Origin: Paenibacillus polymyxa M1 | Lineage (GTDB): Bacteria; Bacillota; Bacilli; Paenibacillales; Paenibacillaceae | DNA length: 64,000 bases | Assembly: GCF_000237325.1 (NCBI RefSeq) | Contig: NC_017542.1 | Location: forward strand, 5,202,501 to 5,266,500 | Reading direction: 5' to 3' | In this document: in pieces, positions 25,962-34,838 of the stretch | Numbering within the stretch: position 1 is the stretch's first letter | Layout of the letters: each line of letters begins with the position of its first letter | Translations under genes and position numbers: made by a program | The notes under the pieces: generated by a model | What the model saw: the letters and a program-made list of their open reading frames with translations, nothing else | Databases searched by the model: none | Told to the model about the DNA's origin: nothing

Positions 25962-28472
25962 TTATTTCACCAGTTGCCCACGTGTAACCCCTAGCTGATT
26001 CGTCGCTTTCAGCGTCTTCCATACTTGTGTTCCGCTGATTTCACCGCGCAAGGCACGGTTATAGAGATCAATAACCTCATGAACTTGCTCTGGTGTCTCC
26101 TCCAAAAATTCCACGCGGTAACGGGATACGCCTAATTCTAGGAAGTTAGACAGGTATTCCGCGCCTGATTGCTCAATCGCGTTATACACTGTATTACGGC
26201 ATCCTTCGTCCACGCGAACCGGGTGAGACATCCCAATACGATCACGTAGGGATGCGCGATGATCCTCACACGGACGACCACAGTTAGTGTAGTCTGTGCC
26301 TTCACTCATAAAGGTACAATATACGCAGTGTTCGGTATGGAACATCGGCAAATGCTGCTGGATGACGATCTCCAGCTTGTCGGTACGTGTACGTCCCAGC
26401 ATATCGACCATCTGTTGGATGTTCAGATCATACGACGGTGTTACCAGGTCACAGCCGGAATCCAGGAATAGATCAGCCGCTTTATGGTTGGCGATATTTA
26501 GCGAGAAGTCGCCAATCAATTGCGGATGATGTGCATCCGGGTTCTCCAAGCGATGACGCATGTAAAAATACAAGGCTCCCGGATTGCGTACCAGCACAGC
26601 ATCCGGTTTCAGGCGCAGGATATTGTTGTGATATCCGTTTTCGCCCGGCATGTGAATACGCGGAGTCACCAACGCAATTCGGCGCCCAGCACCGTGCACA
26701 GCCTCTACAGCTGCCGGGAATTGCTTGATGAACTCGAAGTCGGCGTAGATGAACTCCACGCCGGCCTCAAGCGCAGCCTCCACCTGAGGGAGGCTGCGGC
26801 ACAGCGCGGTCAGCTCTGCCTGACCGCGTGCCACAGACGATGCCGGAGCCGAGGCATCGCCATACACCTCTACCGCCCGTTTCGTGTATACGGGTGGTTT
26901 GGGGCGTTCGCCCGCGAGCAGTTCCACCGCCTGACGGCGGATGCTGTTCAGCTCGCGCATGGGCACGATGACGTCTCCATGCAGATGGACGTCCAGCTCT
27001 TCCAGCTGGAACACTGTTCCGCCCAGTCGGCCGAATTGCTCTTCGAGCAGTTCATGCGTCATCGGACGCTTCTGGGCAATTTCAAGCTCCAGCTCGGAGT
27101 CCACGCGAACCGTTGTACCCTTCTGCACGTCGGTCCACCATGTCGACAGTGGCTGTCCTGGGGAGCCGCTGACCCGCACATGTACCGGGAAAACTCGGTA
27201 CGGCTTTTCGGTTTCGTACGACTGGCGCAGACGCTTGTCCAGCGCCGGGTCGTTGGTCTTCCAAATACGGTCGCCTACGTGTACACGGCGCAGATCCACA
27301 TCGTTGCGTCCTGCTACGATGTCAACGATCCAGCCTTCTCCGGCTTCGCCTTCAATCTTCACACCCTTGCGGCGGATATCGTATACGCGTCCGCCTTCTT
27401 CTTTTTGCGTAGGATCTCCTGCATCAAATACAATACCATCGCCACGCTTGAGCGGGGCATCGATGCGGCATACTACCCCATCACGAAGGATTTGTTCCAC
27501 TCGGCCCAGGTACACGCCCCGGCTTTTCGGGAACGTACCGTCCACCAGCTTTTTGTTATTCGTTCCTTCCAGAAAACCGTGCGTAAAGCCGCGTGAAAAG
27601 CTCTGCTGCAGCTCGCGGATATCTTCTTTGCTCGTCTTGGACGTATCGCCATCAAAATACTTGTCAATGGCCTTGCGATATTTGCTAACCACATTCGCTA
27701 CATACTCAGGCGTTTTCAGTCGCCCTTCAATTTTAAAGGAAACCACCCCGGCATCAATCAGTTCTGGTATCAAATCAATGGCCGCCAAATCCTTGGGGGA
27801 TAGTAGGTATGTCACATCGGCCATCGGCTTTTGCTCTCCATCCACCATCAAATCGTAAGGCAAACGGCATGCCTGTGCACACTCACCACGGTTTGCAGAG
27901 CGTCCGCCCCACATTTCTGAAGTCAGGCATTGGCCTGAATAAGATACGCATAACGCTCCATGCACGAATACTTCCATCGGAAGTCTCGCTTGATCGCCAA
28001 TTTTTTGAATCTGTTTTAGATTATTTTCACGACCCAGCACAACCCGTTCCATGTTGTACGGCTTTGTGAATTCTACAGCCTCCGGCGAGGTGATCGTCAT
28101 TTGGGTAGAACCATGGATCGGGAAATCCGGTGAAATGTCGCGGATCATTTTCACCAAACCCATATCCTGAACAATTAGGGCATCGACTCCGGCATCAATA
28201 CAGGCATCAACCAGCTCTTTAGCGTCCTCCAGCTCGTTTTCAAATACCAGTATATTGAATGTCAAAAAGCCCTTAACCCCGTAGCTATGCAAAAAAGCCA
28301 TAATCTCGGGCAGTTCATCCATGCGAAAATTATTCGCCCGTGCTCGTGCGTTGAACTTTTCCACCCCAAAAAAGATCGCATCGGCTCCGTTCGCTACCGC
28401 CGCGCGCATACAATCCCAGTCACCTGCTGGTGCCAGAAGCTCGACATCTTCTCTTCGTACTGCTGATTTCAT
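25962..28472 (-). CDS. U32 family peptidase, RlhA-like (double U32 with DUF3656)
   Basis: An 836-residue protein with an N-terminal U32 domain: VELLAPAGDWDCMRAAVANGADAIFFG at the start, STQMTITSPEAVEF near 145, and the conserved Cys set GALCVSYSGQC...NRGECAQACR near 185-215 (in this family the cysteines hold an iron-sulfur cluster). SFKIEGRLK follows near 270. A DUF3656 region (about 370-520) and a second U32-like region come after, ending with HCVYCTFMSEG and NCGRPCEDH. This layout matches RlhA, which hydroxylates cytidine 2501 of 23S rRNA; a protease role is the older annotation. The gene is long, monocistronic, with AGGGAGGG before the ATG. Confidence 0.85.
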   Translation of the reverse strand: MKSAVRREDVELLAPAGDWDCMRAAVANGADAIFFGVEKFNARARANNFRMDELPEIMAFLHSYGVKGFLTFNILVFENELEDAKELVDACIDAGVDALIVQDMGLVKMIRDISPDFPIHGSTQMTITSPEAVEFTKPYNMERVVLGRENNLKQIQKIGDQARLPMEVFVHGALCVSYSGQCLTSEMWGGRSANRGECAQACRLPYDLMVDGEQKPMADVTYLLSPKDLAAIDLIPELIDAGVVSFKIEGRLKTPEYVANVVSKYRKAIDKYFDGDTSKTSKEDIRELQQSFSRGFTHGFLEGTNNKKLVDGTFPKSRGVYLGRVEQILRDGVVCRIDAPLKRGDGIVFDAGDPTQKEEGGRVYDIRRKGVKIEGEAGEGWIVDIVAGRNDVDLRRVHVGDRIWKTNDPALDKRLRQSYETEKPYRVFPVHVRVSGSPGQPLSTWWTDVQKGTTVRVDSELELEIAQKRPMTHELLEEQFGRLGGTVFQLEELDVHLHGDVIVPMRELNSIRRQAVELLAGERPKPPVYTKRAVEVYGDASAPASSVARGQAELTALCRSLPQVEAALEAGVEFIYADFEFIKQFPAAVEAVHGAGRRIALVTPRIHMPGENGYHNNILRLKPDAVLVRNPGALYFYMRHRLENPDAHHPQLIGDFSLNIANHKAADLFLDSGCDLVTPSYDLNIQQMVDMLGRTRTDKLEIVIQQHLPMFHTEHCVYCTFMSEGTDYTNCGRPCEDHRASLRDRIGMSHPVRVDEGCRNTVYNAIEQSGAEYLSNFLELGVSRYRVEFLEETPEQVHEVIDLYNRALRGEISGTQVWKTLKATNQLGVTRGQLVK

Positions 28473-28844
28473 TATTGCCCTCCCTATATGCTGAAAACGA
28501 ATGACCCCTCATTGAATCTCGTTGTTTTCAGGGCAGCTATGCTGCTTACTTGGTCATCTCAAGAACGTTCCATCCACTCATTCCAAAGCTGGTTATGTTC
28601 AGTCAGGGGAATGGAAACTTACTAAGAATCATATTATTAAGTCCTATCTGTCTCTATCATCTTGTTCGATCATTCACACACCGAACCATCGGTCCTCCGC
28701 ATGAATCGCATCCAACTCAAAAAATCCGCATCACAAACATCTGCGGCAGAAATCATTCTTATCTTGTAACTAATCTAGTGTACCAGACTGCGCCCCAAGC
28801 TTCTACACTTTCCAAGCGATTCCTTTAAAAATATAATACTAAAA
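28473..28844. other. Intergenic region without recognised gene
   Basis: Reading both strands gives only short frames without ribosome binding sites or family features. It should hold the promoter of the U32 gene, but no strong consensus is seen. The rest has no structure that I can name. Confidence 0.45.
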
Positions 28845-28853
28845 GCACAAAAA

Positions 28854-28888
28854 CACCTCCAATCCCGGTCAGCGGTGCTTTGGAGGTG
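28854..28888 (-). terminator. Terminator of the acetyltransferase gene
   Basis: A 9-bp perfect stem (CACCTCCAA 28854-28862, TTGGAGGTG 28880-28888) is followed on the minus strand by TTTTTG. It lies just after the stop at 28906. Confidence 0.82.
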
Positions 28889-28905
28889 CGTCATCATATC
28901 ATTAA

Positions 28906-29367
28906 CTAAGCAAACCTATACTTCGCAAGCATTTCTCCCCAGGGTGATATTCCTTCCTCCCTGAAACCAGATTTTCTGTATAGCTTTCTAGCTAGTTCAT
29001 TGTCTGGTTTATATCCAATCATGATAACATCAGTCCTATCACTGGCTTTCCTGATTTCGTCGATCACCAGCAACATTGCATGGTAACCATGACCTCGACC
29101 TTGAAATCTTTCGTCAATCATAAATCGGTAAACCCAGTAGTTTCCGTCATCCGGGTCTAAACCAAACATCGTAAAGCCAATCAATACGTCATCATTATAA
29201 ATCGCTTTAGATACAAACCCATCTAAAAACTGACATTCGGCAATTGAGTAAAGGTTAGATACCATAAATCTTTGTTGTTCAGGACTCGGTTCAAGCTCAA
29301 CACATTCTTCCCAATTACTTTTATCGACTGCCTTTAGCGTAATTATGTTCGGATTCCTCCTATACAT
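28906..29367 (-). CDS. GNAT family N-acetyltransferase (polyamine acetyltransferase-like)
   Basis: About 150 residues with the GNAT core: WVYRFMIDERFQGRGHGYHAM near residue 85 is the acetyl-CoA-binding motif A (RxxGxG/A form), and NELARKLYRKSGFREEG near 125 is motif B. The order resembles BltD/PaiA-type spermine/spermidine acetyltransferases, but substrate is not certain. The ATG at 29367 has no ribosome binding site in front, whereas AGGAGG lies inside the frame, about nine bases before ATA (29346) and twelve before ATT (29343). Homologues begin near that point (INIKAV-like ITLKAV), so a non-AUG start is possible. Confidence 0.85.
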   Translation of the reverse strand: MYRRNPNIITLKAVDKSNWEECVELEPSPEQQRFMVSNLYSIAECQFLDGFVSKAIYNDDVLIGFTMFGLDPDDGNYWVYRFMIDERFQGRGHGYHAMLLVIDEIRKASDRTDVIMIGYKPDNELARKLYRKSGFREEGISPWGEMLAKYRFA

Positions 29368-29528
29368 TTAGTCCGACATCTTCGCTCTTCCCTGCTTACT
29401 TCACTCTTTAAAAGCTTACTATTCAATCCTTATACAATCCAAGAATCCCGGGTCAACAGCGATCGTAGGATCAAATGGTACGCGTAGCCTCTACCGACTA
29501 CAACTCACTAATCTTTTCCCCACACCCT

Positions 29529-31442
29529 CTACTTCACAAAATGAAACGAATTCAGCGTCGAATCTAGTGCATTAGACTGTGCCGCTGTGTTGTTCGCATC
29601 GTTTAATGTTGTTGTCACGGTGTAGGTTTTGCCGTTATGCTCCAAAACGATTTGGCGACCTGTATAACCGATACCTTCCTCTACACGGTGGAATGTAAAG
29701 GACACTGCTGGAACTCCAGCAAACGTTACGTCCTTCACTTCCTCTACTTTGAGGTTTTTATAGTTCTTGGCTTGCTTATCATAGAAGTCCTTAAGCTGAG
29801 ACACCGTTAATTCAAAGGATTGGTCGTTGTCGATTTTGATGGAAAAACGTCCTCCGGTAAATTGATACTCTATATCTCCCAATTCAAATTGATCGCTAAC
29901 CGCGGTCCAATAGCGTGGGATATTCACTGTATATTCATATGCTTTAGACGTCTTTTTAATCGTTTTCGTTTTGTCCGCCAGGTAGTCATCCTCTTCCAAT
30001 TGTCCAAAGTTATTTGCTACCGTTTGAAAATCAATTTGAAGCGAGGAGATGATCGCGTTGAACTGGTCATTTCCCTTGCTTACTTTTTCAGGCACTGCAT
30101 ATTCAGCCAGGTAGCGGTATCCATTTTGCTGAATCAGCACATTGTACTCTTTGACCCATTCATCTCCAAAATTATAGCGGTACTCCTGCACTAATCCCTG
30201 AACGCCTGCAACTTCCAGCGGATATGTCTTTTGTGCCTCATAAGCAGTGGACACAAATGAATCGCTCAGCCATTTTTGCAGCTGCTGACCCCAGTTCTCC
30301 AATTTTCCATCCGCAGGAGCTGAGGTGACTTTCATGTTGAAGCTTGATCCGTCATTGCTTTCATATTGCATTCGCTGGTCGTCCATTTTCCAGCCTGCGG
30401 GTATTTTGAGTGACACACCATAGTCTGGGTTCCCGGCCTCGCGTGTGCCTCCGACAACAGTGGACAAGTCTTTAATACTTTTATCCTGTGCGTTAAAAGA
30501 GGTTTTAAAGGAGTTCAGCAGTCCGGCATACTGGGCCAGATCTTTATAGTTCGTTGCTTTAGCATCGGAAAAATATATTACATACAGTCGTCCATTGTCA
30601 TAGTACTGACGATTTTCCCATAGTACGCCGTCCCCATCCTTCGTAATAACACGAGCATAAGGCACTTTCGCTTTCGGGAAGGATTTTCGATCCACCACAG
30701 TTTCTCCTGTTTCCTTAGCTGCCTGCACCAATTGTTGCAGCAGATCGTCTGCATTCAATGGAACCGGTTGTATTGCTGTGTGTACTTCCATATAGTATGC
30801 ACTGTTCTCGTCCATAAATGTGGAAATGCTCTCATCTCCACCTCCCTGACCGATGACGAGTCCTGTTGGATAGTTCATGGACCAATCGTAGTAACTGTTC
30901 CCGATCTGCGTCTTGCCCTCATCATTATCAATGTTCGGTGTTTCTTCAGCTACCGTACCCGCCTCTTCTTGGGCTTGCATCCGAATGATGATTCCTGCGC
31001 CATTCTTCTCCATCTTACCGCCAAGCCCTTCTGCTACTTGACGCAAAGGCACCATGAGGATCCCTGATGACATTTCTGGCGGAGCCGGAAGTGTTACCTT
31101 GTGGCCCCTCACCCAGGCTGTACGACTACCAATTGTCAGCGATACGACGTGAGTGCCGCTGGTGATCTTGACCACATTATCTTCAGCTAGGCGAATTTTG
31201 CTGTTAAATGCCTTTTTAAACACACCAGCCGGAACCATCAGTGCACCACTTTTGGAATAGGGCTTCGTAATATTCGCATTTTGACCGTTCACGATGGCTG
31301 TATTGCTGCCACTTTGCAGTCGCAATTCCAATATGTTTTTATCTTGATCTGCTGCAACTGCTGGTAAAGCGGTAAGCAGAAGGGACAATGCGACAGCGCC
31401 GACCCCCAGCTTACGCATCATTTTTCTTTGCATATGCTTCAC
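29529..31442 (-). CDS. Secreted stalk-domain protein (copper amine oxidase N-terminal-like)
   Basis: The 637-residue protein starts with a signal peptide (GVGAVALSLLLTALPAVAA, cleavage near residue 30). Residues about 38-155 carry the copper amine oxidase N-terminal/stalk domain: VNGQNANITKPYSKSGALMVP and SGILMVPLRQVAEGLG, common in Paenibacillus surface proteins. The rest repeats a fold of about 150 residues (DYGVSLKIPAGWKMDD, AYEYTVNIPRYWTAVSD, YDWSMNYPTGLVIGQ) that may be a PsbP/lipoprotein-like beta module. Function is unknown. The start is GTG with GGGAGA. It follows the HtrA-like gene by 49 bp, suggesting one operon and extracytoplasmic partnership. Confidence 0.8.
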   Translation of the reverse strand: MKHMQRKMMRKLGVGAVALSLLLTALPAVAADQDKNILELRLQSGSNTAIVNGQNANITKPYSKSGALMVPAGVFKKAFNSKIRLAEDNVVKITSGTHVVSLTIGSRTAWVRGHKVTLPAPPEMSSGILMVPLRQVAEGLGGKMEKNGAGIIIRMQAQEEAGTVAEETPNIDNDEGKTQIGNSYYDWSMNYPTGLVIGQGGGDESISTFMDENSAYYMEVHTAIQPVPLNADDLLQQLVQAAKETGETVVDRKSFPKAKVPYARVITKDGDGVLWENRQYYDNGRLYVIYFSDAKATNYKDLAQYAGLLNSFKTSFNAQDKSIKDLSTVVGGTREAGNPDYGVSLKIPAGWKMDDQRMQYESNDGSSFNMKVTSAPADGKLENWGQQLQKWLSDSFVSTAYEAQKTYPLEVAGVQGLVQEYRYNFGDEWVKEYNVLIQQNGYRYLAEYAVPEKVSKGNDQFNAIISSLQIDFQTVANNFGQLEEDDYLADKTKTIKKTSKAYEYTVNIPRYWTAVSDQFELGDIEYQFTGGRFSIKIDNDQSFELTVSQLKDFYDKQAKNYKNLKVEEVKDVTFAGVPAVSFTFHRVEEGIGYTGRQIVLEHNGKTYTVTTTLNDANNTAAQSNALDSTLNSFHFVK

Positions 31443-31491
31443 AGTAAATCTCCCTTTAGCTTTATTTTATAGATTCATGAGCCGTTATCGT

Positions 31492-32724
31492 TCATTTTCC
31501 CGTAGCTGAATCTGATGCTTCTTTCGAAGGCGCTATGCCGTCATCTACAGTAGCTCCTGATTCATTCGAATCCTCAAGATCTTCTCCAGACTGAATGGAA
31601 TCATAAATTTCACCATTATCCTGTGTCAGTACCAGCTTGCGCTTTACAATATCACCGTCCGATTGCATAAGTACACTTATCGTTTGCCCTGGTTGATAGT
31701 TTTTAAGCAGCTCATTGACATCAATGGCAGAGGCTACACGCTTGCCGTTAATACTATACAGCTCATCGCCTTCCTTGATTTTGGCCTGTACGGCATTGGC
31801 TGAAGTGATTTTCGTGACTTTCAAAGGATCCTCGGTAGGCAATCCGACGATAGCTGACCAGCTCTCTTCGAGCCCTAAGCCAAGACTAGCACGCCGAACC
31901 TCGCCATATTTGAAAAATTGATTGATGACATATTTCACTGTATCTGCCGGAATCGAAAAACCCATATTTTCAATTCCGACCGCTGAGAATTTCATTGTAT
32001 TAATCCCGATGACCTCGCCCTTGAGGTTGACCAGCGGACCACCGCTGTTACCAGGGTTGATCGCGGTATCACTTTGGATCAGACGATAAGCAGCGTTGAC
32101 ACCACGGTTCAGCCCGCTAACAACACCTGAGGTTGCCGAGTTACGAAGTGAGAAAGAGATCGGCGTACCGATAGCCACTACCTGCTCGCCTACCTGTAAA
32201 CTGTTCGTAGAAGCTGCAAAGGTAGCAGGCTTAAGGCCGCTTGCCTTAATTTTAATCAACGCCAAATCACTGATCGGATCGCTGTAGCTGTCGATGATTC
32301 CGTAAGATTTTCCGTCCGAGGTTACAACTACGGCATCACCTAATCCTTCGATAACATGCGCATTCGTAACAATCCATCCATCTGCCCGAATGATGACACC
32401 CGTGCCGTGAGCCAGGTTGTATCGGTCTCCCCCTGCTACGGTCTCTCCTGTCGCTGAACGACCAATGATGCCGACTACAGAAGGAGAAACATTTTTAACG
32501 ACCTGTGGCACACGATCGGCCGATAACGTGTATGTACCATTTGCGCTGTTATACGCGCCGCTGGTTCCTAATGCTTTATTCATATCACTTACGTTAACAT
32601 AGACCCCACCATTAATGACCTTGGCCTTTAATGCAGTTCCACTGCTGGCTGCACCTGCCGTTCCAGAAACACATAGAGCGCTGCCCAAAGCCAACACAGC
32701 CACCCTTTTCCCCATCTTACGCAT
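31492..32724 (-). CDS. HtrA-like S1C serine protease with PDZ domain, secreted
   Basis: The 410-residue protease has a signal peptide (residues 1-26). A short stalk-like stretch, VINGGVYVNVSDMNKALG, lies near 36-53. The catalytic triad is clear: His in TNAHVIEG near 118, Asp in SDLALIKI near 150, Ser in NPGNSGGPL near 227. A PDZ domain spans about 275-375, with an acidic Ser/Thr-rich tail. Unlike B. subtilis HtrA/HtrB it has a cleavable-looking signal rather than a cytoplasmic tail. HtrA proteases degrade misfolded exported proteins. It is the first gene with the stalk-domain protein downstream. Confidence 0.9.
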   Translation of the reverse strand: MRKMGKRVAVLALGSALCVSGTAGAASSGTALKAKVINGGVYVNVSDMNKALGTSGAYNSANGTYTLSADRVPQVVKNVSPSVVGIIGRSATGETVAGGDRYNLAHGTGVIIRADGWIVTNAHVIEGLGDAVVVTSDGKSYGIIDSYSDPISDLALIKIKASGLKPATFAASTNSLQVGEQVVAIGTPISFSLRNSATSGVVSGLNRGVNAAYRLIQSDTAINPGNSGGPLVNLKGEVIGINTMKFSAVGIENMGFSIPADTVKYVINQFFKYGEVRRASLGLGLEESWSAIVGLPTEDPLKVTKITSANAVQAKIKEGDELYSINGKRVASAIDVNELLKNYQPGQTISVLMQSDGDIVKRKLVLTQDNGEIYDSIQSGEDLEDSNESGATVDDGIAPSKEASDSATGK

Positions 32725-33083
32725 ATACTCACCATTTCCTCTCTAACATGACCCTGTTCTATCAGTTAGTCCAAATCTACCATAGAGGGGACACGCATAC
32801 AATCGCTTTAAGCCCTATCTTTTTCTAAAAAAGCGCCGTTTGCTGCATCCCTATCCTCTCATGCTATTTATATTATAAATTTTCCAAATCCTTATATCAA
32901 AAAAATAAGCAAAAACAATAAAAAATCGTTATACCTTTTAGACCATTCCTTCGTTTACGGGCATAACCAACTATGATACCATCACATTATATCTTAGTTA
33001 TATTGTCGGAAATAAAAATAAAATCGTGAGTTCTATATCTAACATCTCAAGTATAAATAAGACACCTGAAGGAGGTTAAAAGG
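32725..33083. other. Divergent promoter region between the protease and reductase genes
   Basis: No gene is seen. The plus-strand half is very AT-rich with TTATATCTTAGTTATATTG near 32988-33006, which may be part of the reductase promoter. A clear -35/-10 pair, a SAM riboswitch or a T-box is not visible. Confidence 0.45.
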
Positions 33084-34709
33084 ATGGCCTATGAACCAAT
33101 CTGGAACGCTCATCCCGATAAGCTTAACAAGTTTGAGCTAGTCAAGCTGGAAAAGGACGGTCTCGACGTTATACGCACCATCATTGAAAGCTATGCGCAC
33201 AAAGGCTATGACTCGATCACTGCGGACGATATGGACCGATTCAAATGGGCCGGGGTTTACCAGCAAAAGCCTAAGGATGGCCATTTCATGATGCGTGTCC
33301 GCATCAACACAGGGATCATGACTTCAGCCCAGGCACGTGCCTTAGCGGACATCTCCGCGTTGTATGGGCGTGGTCTCGTAGATGTCACCACCCGTCAGGC
33401 GATTCAATTTCACTGGCTGACCGTTGAAAGCTTGCCGGATATTTTCGAACGATTGGAAAAGGTCGGTTTGTATTCCTTTGAAGCCTGTGGGGACTGCCCG
33501 CGTACCATTGTCGGCAATCCGCTGGCTGGCATTGATCCTAATGAACTGGTGGATACTCAGGAGATTGTAGATGAAGTAAACCGCTTTTTCTTATTAAATC
33601 GTGACTTTTCCAATCTTCCGCGCAAATACAAAATGTCCATCTCCAGTAATACCTACAACAATGCACAGGCTGAAATTAACGACCTGTCCTTCACACCGGC
33701 AACCAAGATCCTTGACGGAAAAGAAGTGGTTGGTTTCCATGTGATGGTTGGCGGTGGATTATCTGCCAAGCCGCATTTGGCACATCCGCTGGACTTGTTT
33801 GTCCGTCCTGAGGAAGTGCTGAAGGTTGCTATTGCTGTCACAACCATCTTCCGTGATTACGGCTATCGGGAAAAACGGCACCATGCCCGTCTGAAATTCC
33901 TCATTGCCGATTGGGGCCCGGACAAATTTCTAGCCAAGCTTACCGAGTACACTGGCGAAATGCCAGGACGAGGTGAAGATAAAACCATTGGGTGGCAAGC
34001 CGCCTATTTTGACGGTATACATCCCCAAGCCCAAGAAGGTCTGAACTATGTCGGTCTGAACGTACCTGTCGGTCGCCTCAGTGCTAACGAGTTGCACGAA
34101 CTGGCCGACCTGGCTGATCGCTACGGCGATGGACAGATTCGTACCACGATGTCGCAAAATATATTGCTGAGCGGTGTGCCGGATGACCAAGTAGATGAGC
34201 TACTGAAAGCTCCTGTGCTGCAACGCCTGACACCACAGCCCAAGCATTTTATGAGCCGTACGGTATCGTGCACAGGAAATGAATTTTGCAATCTGGCGAT
34301 TGTGGAAACGAAAAAGCGAGCGGTTGACGTTGCCGAGTATTTGGATCAGCACGTACAATTGGATGAAAAGGTGCGCATCCATTTTATCGGCTGCCCGAAT
34401 TCCTGCGGTCAAAAGCATATTGCGGATATTGGACTGCAAGGCTCGCTCCTTAAGACACCTGAAGGCATGGTTGACGCGTTCGACATCGCTGTTGGCGGGG
34501 CGCTTGGAGCTGGTGCCCAGTTCAACAAGACACTCAAAGGCCGCGTACGTGGGGACCAGGTTGGTCCTGTATTGGCAGAGCTTATTCTGTTCTACAAAGA
34601 AAATAGGATTGCTGGCGAAAGCTTTTATGCGTATGTACAGCGTGTAGGCATTCCGTCTTTCCAGGAAAAGCTGTCCGCCATTTTACAGTCCAGCCACGTT
34701 GCATCCTAG
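33084..34709 (+). CDS. Ferredoxin-dependent nitrite/sulfite reductase
   Basis: A 541-residue siroheme/4Fe-4S enzyme. Two ferredoxin-like half domains (MRVRINTGIMTSAQARALADI near 72 and GLNVPVGRLSANELHELADL near 324) precede siroheme-binding regions. The cluster ligands are CTGNEFC near 396 and GCPNSCGQ near 436. TTRQAIQFHW and ACGDCPRTIVGNPLAG are conserved too. The family reduces nitrite to ammonia or sulfite to sulfide with ferredoxin. Which one cannot be told here, since no nas, cys or siroheme gene is adjacent. A strong GAAGGAGG precedes the ATG. It is monocistronic. Confidence 0.92.
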   Translation: MAYEPIWNAHPDKLNKFELVKLEKDGLDVIRTIIESYAHKGYDSITADDMDRFKWAGVYQQKPKDGHFMMRVRINTGIMTSAQARALADISALYGRGLVDVTTRQAIQFHWLTVESLPDIFERLEKVGLYSFEACGDCPRTIVGNPLAGIDPNELVDTQEIVDEVNRFFLLNRDFSNLPRKYKMSISSNTYNNAQAEINDLSFTPATKILDGKEVVGFHVMVGGGLSAKPHLAHPLDLFVRPEEVLKVAIAVTTIFRDYGYREKRHHARLKFLIADWGPDKFLAKLTEYTGEMPGRGEDKTIGWQAAYFDGIHPQAQEGLNYVGLNVPVGRLSANELHELADLADRYGDGQIRTTMSQNILLSGVPDDQVDELLKAPVLQRLTPQPKHFMSRTVSCTGNEFCNLAIVETKKRAVDVAEYLDQHVQLDEKVRIHFIGCPNSCGQKHIADIGLQGSLLKTPEGMVDAFDIAVGGALGAGAQFNKTLKGRVRGDQVGPVLAELILFYKENRIAGESFYAYVQRVGIPSFQEKLSAILQSSHVAS

Positions 34710-34723
34710 ACATTAAGTCCATT

Positions 34724-34760
34724 AACAGCCTGCTTGTATTTTATATACAAGCAGGCTGTT
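34724..34760 (+). terminator. Terminator of the reductase gene
   Basis: A perfect 15-bp stem (AACAGCCTGCTTGTA 34724-34738 and 34746-34760) with a seven-base loop is followed by TCTT. It may also work on the opposite strand. Confidence 0.85.
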
Positions 34761-34811
34761 TCTTATGCCATAAACCAGCGCCATACCTACTTCCTACTTC
34801 TTCGATTGAAT

Positions 34812-34838
34812 AAAAAAGACACCGGATTACTCCGGTAT
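34812..34838 (-). terminator. Terminator overlapping the stop codon of the secreted protein gene
   Basis: ACCGGA (34821-34826) and TCCGGT (34831-34836) pair, with GTCTTTTTTATT after it on the minus strand. The loop (34827-34830) contains the TAA stop of the gene at 34827, so the last codons form one arm. Confidence 0.75.

Noticed and set aside
26520..27858. Two long plus-strand open frames (up to 358 codons) opposite the U32 gene
   Set aside because: They lack ribosome binding sites and family motifs and mirror the high-GC third positions of the real minus-strand gene.
28522..28828. Small plus-strand frames of 60 and 92 codons before the U32 gene
   Set aside because: No ribosome binding site and no recognisable protein pattern.
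32940..33083. SAM riboswitch or T-box before the nitrite/sulfite reductase
   Set aside because: None of the conserved helices or the T-box sequence is present; the leader is short and AT-rich.
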